From positions 1 to 6,650 of the forward strand of contig JADMIH010000199.1 in the NCBI GenBank assembly GCA_015478675.1: DNA of 6,650 bases, written 5' to 3'. Shown here piece after piece: positions 5,071 to 6,650 of this stretch; positions within the stretch are counted from its first letter, which is position 1; each line of letters starts with the position of its first letter. The DNA comes from Chloroflexota bacterium. Its GTDB lineage: Bacteria; Chloroflexota; Chloroflexia; QHBQ01; JADMIH01. The translations under genes and the position numbers were made by a program. Under the pieces are notes generated by a model that was not told where the DNA came from, did no database searches, and was given only the letters and a program-made list of their open reading frames with translations.

Positions 5071-5999
5071 TAGCGCTTGCCCAGGTGCTCCTTGTCTTCT
5101 TTGGGCTTCTCGTGGGCGCCTATGGTATCGCCGTGCTGGAACGGCTTACTGCTCTTGGGCCGCGCCGGATCGTAGCCGCCCTGGTGCTCCCCGTCTCTGA
5201 GACGGCAGCCTTGCTGCGCCAGGAGGATCTTGCCCCGCGCGGCGCTGACCGCCTGTTATTCCGCTCCGCGCCGTTGATTGTGCTGGCGGTGGTGGCGCTT
5301 GTCGGCCTTGTGGTTCCGGTTGGTCCAGGCTTGGTTGGTTTCGATCCCTCTATTGGTCTCTTCTATTTTATCGTTGTGCTCAGCCCGTTCGTGATCGCCA
5401 TGATGAACGCCGGCTGGTCCCAGAATAGCAAGGAGGGCCTCTTCGGAACGTTCAGGGCGGCGGCGCACCTTATCAGCTATGAGGTGCCTCTGGGTTTCGC
5501 CGCGATAGGGCCCGTTATGGCAGCCGAGTCGTTGAGTACAATGCGCATAGTTGAAGCGCAAAGCGGTCTCTGGTACGCCGTTTGGCAGCCTCTTGGCCTC
5601 GCTATTTATCTGCTGGCCGCACTCTTCATGACCTTTCGCCACCCCTTCGCCATCCCTCAGGCCGGCACTGAGCTGGAAGGCGGGGTACTGTCAGAATATA
5701 CCGGGCCGCGACTGCTTCTCTTTAAAATATCGCTCGACGCTGTTTTCTTGCTGCTCATGGCGATGGGGGTAGATATCTTCTTCGGCGGCTGGCAGGGACC
5801 TTTCCTGGCGGGACCCGTCTGGTTTGTCCTCAAGACTGGGATACTCGCCGGGCTGGTGCTCTGGGCTGCCCGCTTCGCGCCCCGCTTACGGCAGGACCAG
5901 ATGCTTGCGCTAGCCTGGAAGGTGCTGCTGCCTGCATCACTTCTGAACGTGGCCCTGGTGGGTATACTGGCGCTACTTATTCCTGGGGGTGGGCAATGA
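5067..5999 (+). CDS. nuoH: NuoH-like complex I membrane subunit (ND1 homologue), divergent quinone-side loops
   Basis: This 310-residue membrane protein has about eight helices, near the usual 320-340 residues. Strong signatures are IAVLERLTALGPRR (21-34), RQEDLAPRGADRLLF (51-65), AGWSQNSKEGLFGTFRAAAHLISYEVPLG (115-143), LSEYTG (208-213), FFGGW (238-242) and the terminal RQDQMLALAWKVLLP. NuoH anchors the quinone module and starts the proton path. The third cytoplasmic loop, normally AETNRxPFDLxExESELV, reads FMTFRHPFAIPQAGTELEGG (187-206). Its acidic residues became Met188, Ala195, Gln198 and Gly200, and only Glu202 is kept; the ISYE Glu139 is also kept. In the first loop the usual ADxxKL is SETAAL (44-49). 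The TTG start overlaps the previous stop (TTGA) with TGAGG at 5055-5059; GTG at 5085 is an alternative. Its stop overlaps the NuoJ start (ATGA). No nuoI lies between H and J. Confidence 0.92.
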   Translation: MIALAQVLLVFFGLLVGAYGIAVLERLTALGPRRIVAALVLPVSETAALLRQEDLAPRGADRLLFRSAPLIVLAVVALVGLVVPVGPGLVGFDPSIGLFYFIVVLSPFVIAMMNAGWSQNSKEGLFGTFRAAAHLISYEVPLGFAAIGPVMAAESLSTMRIVEAQSGLWYAVWQPLGLAIYLLAALFMTFRHPFAIPQAGTELEGGVLSEYTGPRLLLFKISLDAVFLLLMAMGVDIFFGGWQGPFLAGPVWFVLKTGILAGLVLWAARFAPRLRQDQMLALAWKVLLPASLLNVALVGILALLIPGGGQ

Positions 6000-6650
6000 G
6001 TGGGCTGATAGAGTGGGGGCTGTTCCTGGCGCTGTCGGCTGTGGCTGTTGTGACAGCTGCCGGCATGATAATTACGATGAGCATGTACCGGGCGGGCCTT
6101 GCCCTGATGACCAGCTTTGTGGCCCTGGCCGGGCTATTCATTCTCCTGGATGCCGACCTTCTGGCCGCCATCCAGGTGATGATGAACGTTGGCGGTATGC
6201 TTGTGATGGCCCTTTTCATGGTCATGGTCATGATAGACCCCGGTGGCGAGATGATGTGGGATATGAAGCGCAAGATGCACCTGCCCGGCCCAGGCGCCTT
6301 TTCAATGAGTATGCCATCAGGGAGCGCGCCTTCCAGCGAACCAGGCCCGCAAGCATCTCTCCCTCTATCTGACGGGAAAGGTGGTGATGGCGGAGCGGCA
6401 GTAATGCCGATGCCCGCTACCTCACCCGCCTCAACGGCGGATAGTTCCACCGACTGGACCTGCCCAATGCACCCTGAAATCAGCGAGCCTGGCCCTGGGA
6501 ACTGCCCCATCTGTGGTATGCCACTGGTGCCTCGCTCTGAGCTGGAAGGGAACACTTCTACTTCAGAAACCACTCCGGCCCAGAAGCAAATCTATACCTG
6601 CCCAATGCACCCACAGGTGCGAGAGGAAAGCCCCGGCCAATGCCCTATCT
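5996..6650 (+). CDS. nuoJ: NuoJ-like membrane subunit fused to heavy-metal-binding domains (partial, runs off the right end)
   Basis: The frame is open for 218 codons to the window edge. Residues 1-81 form the first three NuoJ helices: LALMTSFVALAGLFILLDADLLAAIQ (35-60), then VMMNVGGMLVMALFMVMVMID (61-81), where canonical NuoJ reads V-VYVGAVMVLFLFVVML. The usual Val-Tyr is Met-Asn, and Met is very frequent: 11 of 34 residues from 61 to 94. NuoJ helices 4 and 5 are not seen. Instead a Pro/Gly/Ser linker (96-153) leads to one complete heavy-metal-binding domain (about 154-179), TCPMHPEI...GNCPICGMPLVP with Cys156, His159, Cys170, Cys173 and Met175. A second begins at 200 (YTCPMHPQV...GQCPI) and is cut by the edge. 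Such domains occur in copper and other soft-metal exporters and chaperones. The start overlaps the NuoH stop by ATGA. The domains probably lie on one membrane face and bind Cu or a similar metal; that is inferred. Confidence 0.87.
   Translation, partial: MSGLIEWGLFLALSAVAVVTAAGMIITMSMYRAGLALMTSFVALAGLFILLDADLLAAIQVMMNVGGMLVMALFMVMVMIDPGGEMMWDMKRKMHLPGPGAFSMSMPSGSAPSSEPGPQASLPLSDGKGGDGGAAVMPMPATSPASTADSSTDWTCPMHPEISEPGPGNCPICGMPLVPRSELEGNTSTSETTPAQKQIYTCPMHPQVREESPGQCPI

Noticed and set aside
5989..6372. 127-codon open frame overlapping the NuoH end and NuoJ
   Set aside because: It is the +1 shadow of NuoJ; its Gly/Asp/Arg-rich reading has no family sense, while the other frame gives clear NuoJ and metal-binding motifs.

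Overview
The window looks like bacterial chromosome of moderately high GC, and every gene reads on the + strand. Chloroflexota, possibly Ktedonobacteria-like, is my best guess. It rests on the GC-rich palindromic repeat at the left end and the BlaI/M56 pairing, and is an inference, not a demonstrated assignment.

Layout. Positions 1-276 are non-coding. They hold a large inverted repeat, then a near-consensus promoter with dyads suited to autorepression. Next comes a regulatory unit: a BlaI/MecI-family repressor (277-756) overlaps an M56 membrane zinc protease that lacks a beta-lactam sensor domain (756-1730). After a 67-base gap follows a Met/Gly-rich membrane protein with a C-terminal J-like domain lacking HPD (1798-2676). 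The gap 2677-3212 has no convincing gene. It contains an 84-bp MITE-like element with a 7-bp target duplication, and a dyad that may be an operator.

From 3213 to the window end is a tight, translationally coupled set of complex I-type genes: NuoA, a fused NuoB-NuoD-like protein, NuoH, and NuoJ joined to heavy-metal-binding domains and cut by the window edge. The set is far from ordinary. The NuoB part has lost all four ligands of Fe-S cluster N2. The NuoD part lacks the quinone-site His and Tyr. NuoH lacks most acidic residues of its quinone-side loop, and NuoA lacks the loop Cys. NuoC, E, F, G and I are absent between A and J. NuoJ keeps only its first three helices, is very rich in Met, and then carries one complete and one partial TCPMHP...CPICGM-type domain.

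Interpretation (inference). This may be a complex I-derived membrane machine with no redox centre, repurposed for something involving a soft metal, most likely copper. The Met-rich J-like membrane protein upstream fits that theme. The BlaI/M56 pair may control the cluster in response to an envelope or metal signal. Genes beyond the right edge (NuoK/L/M/N-type subunits, copper proteins) would be the decisive context.
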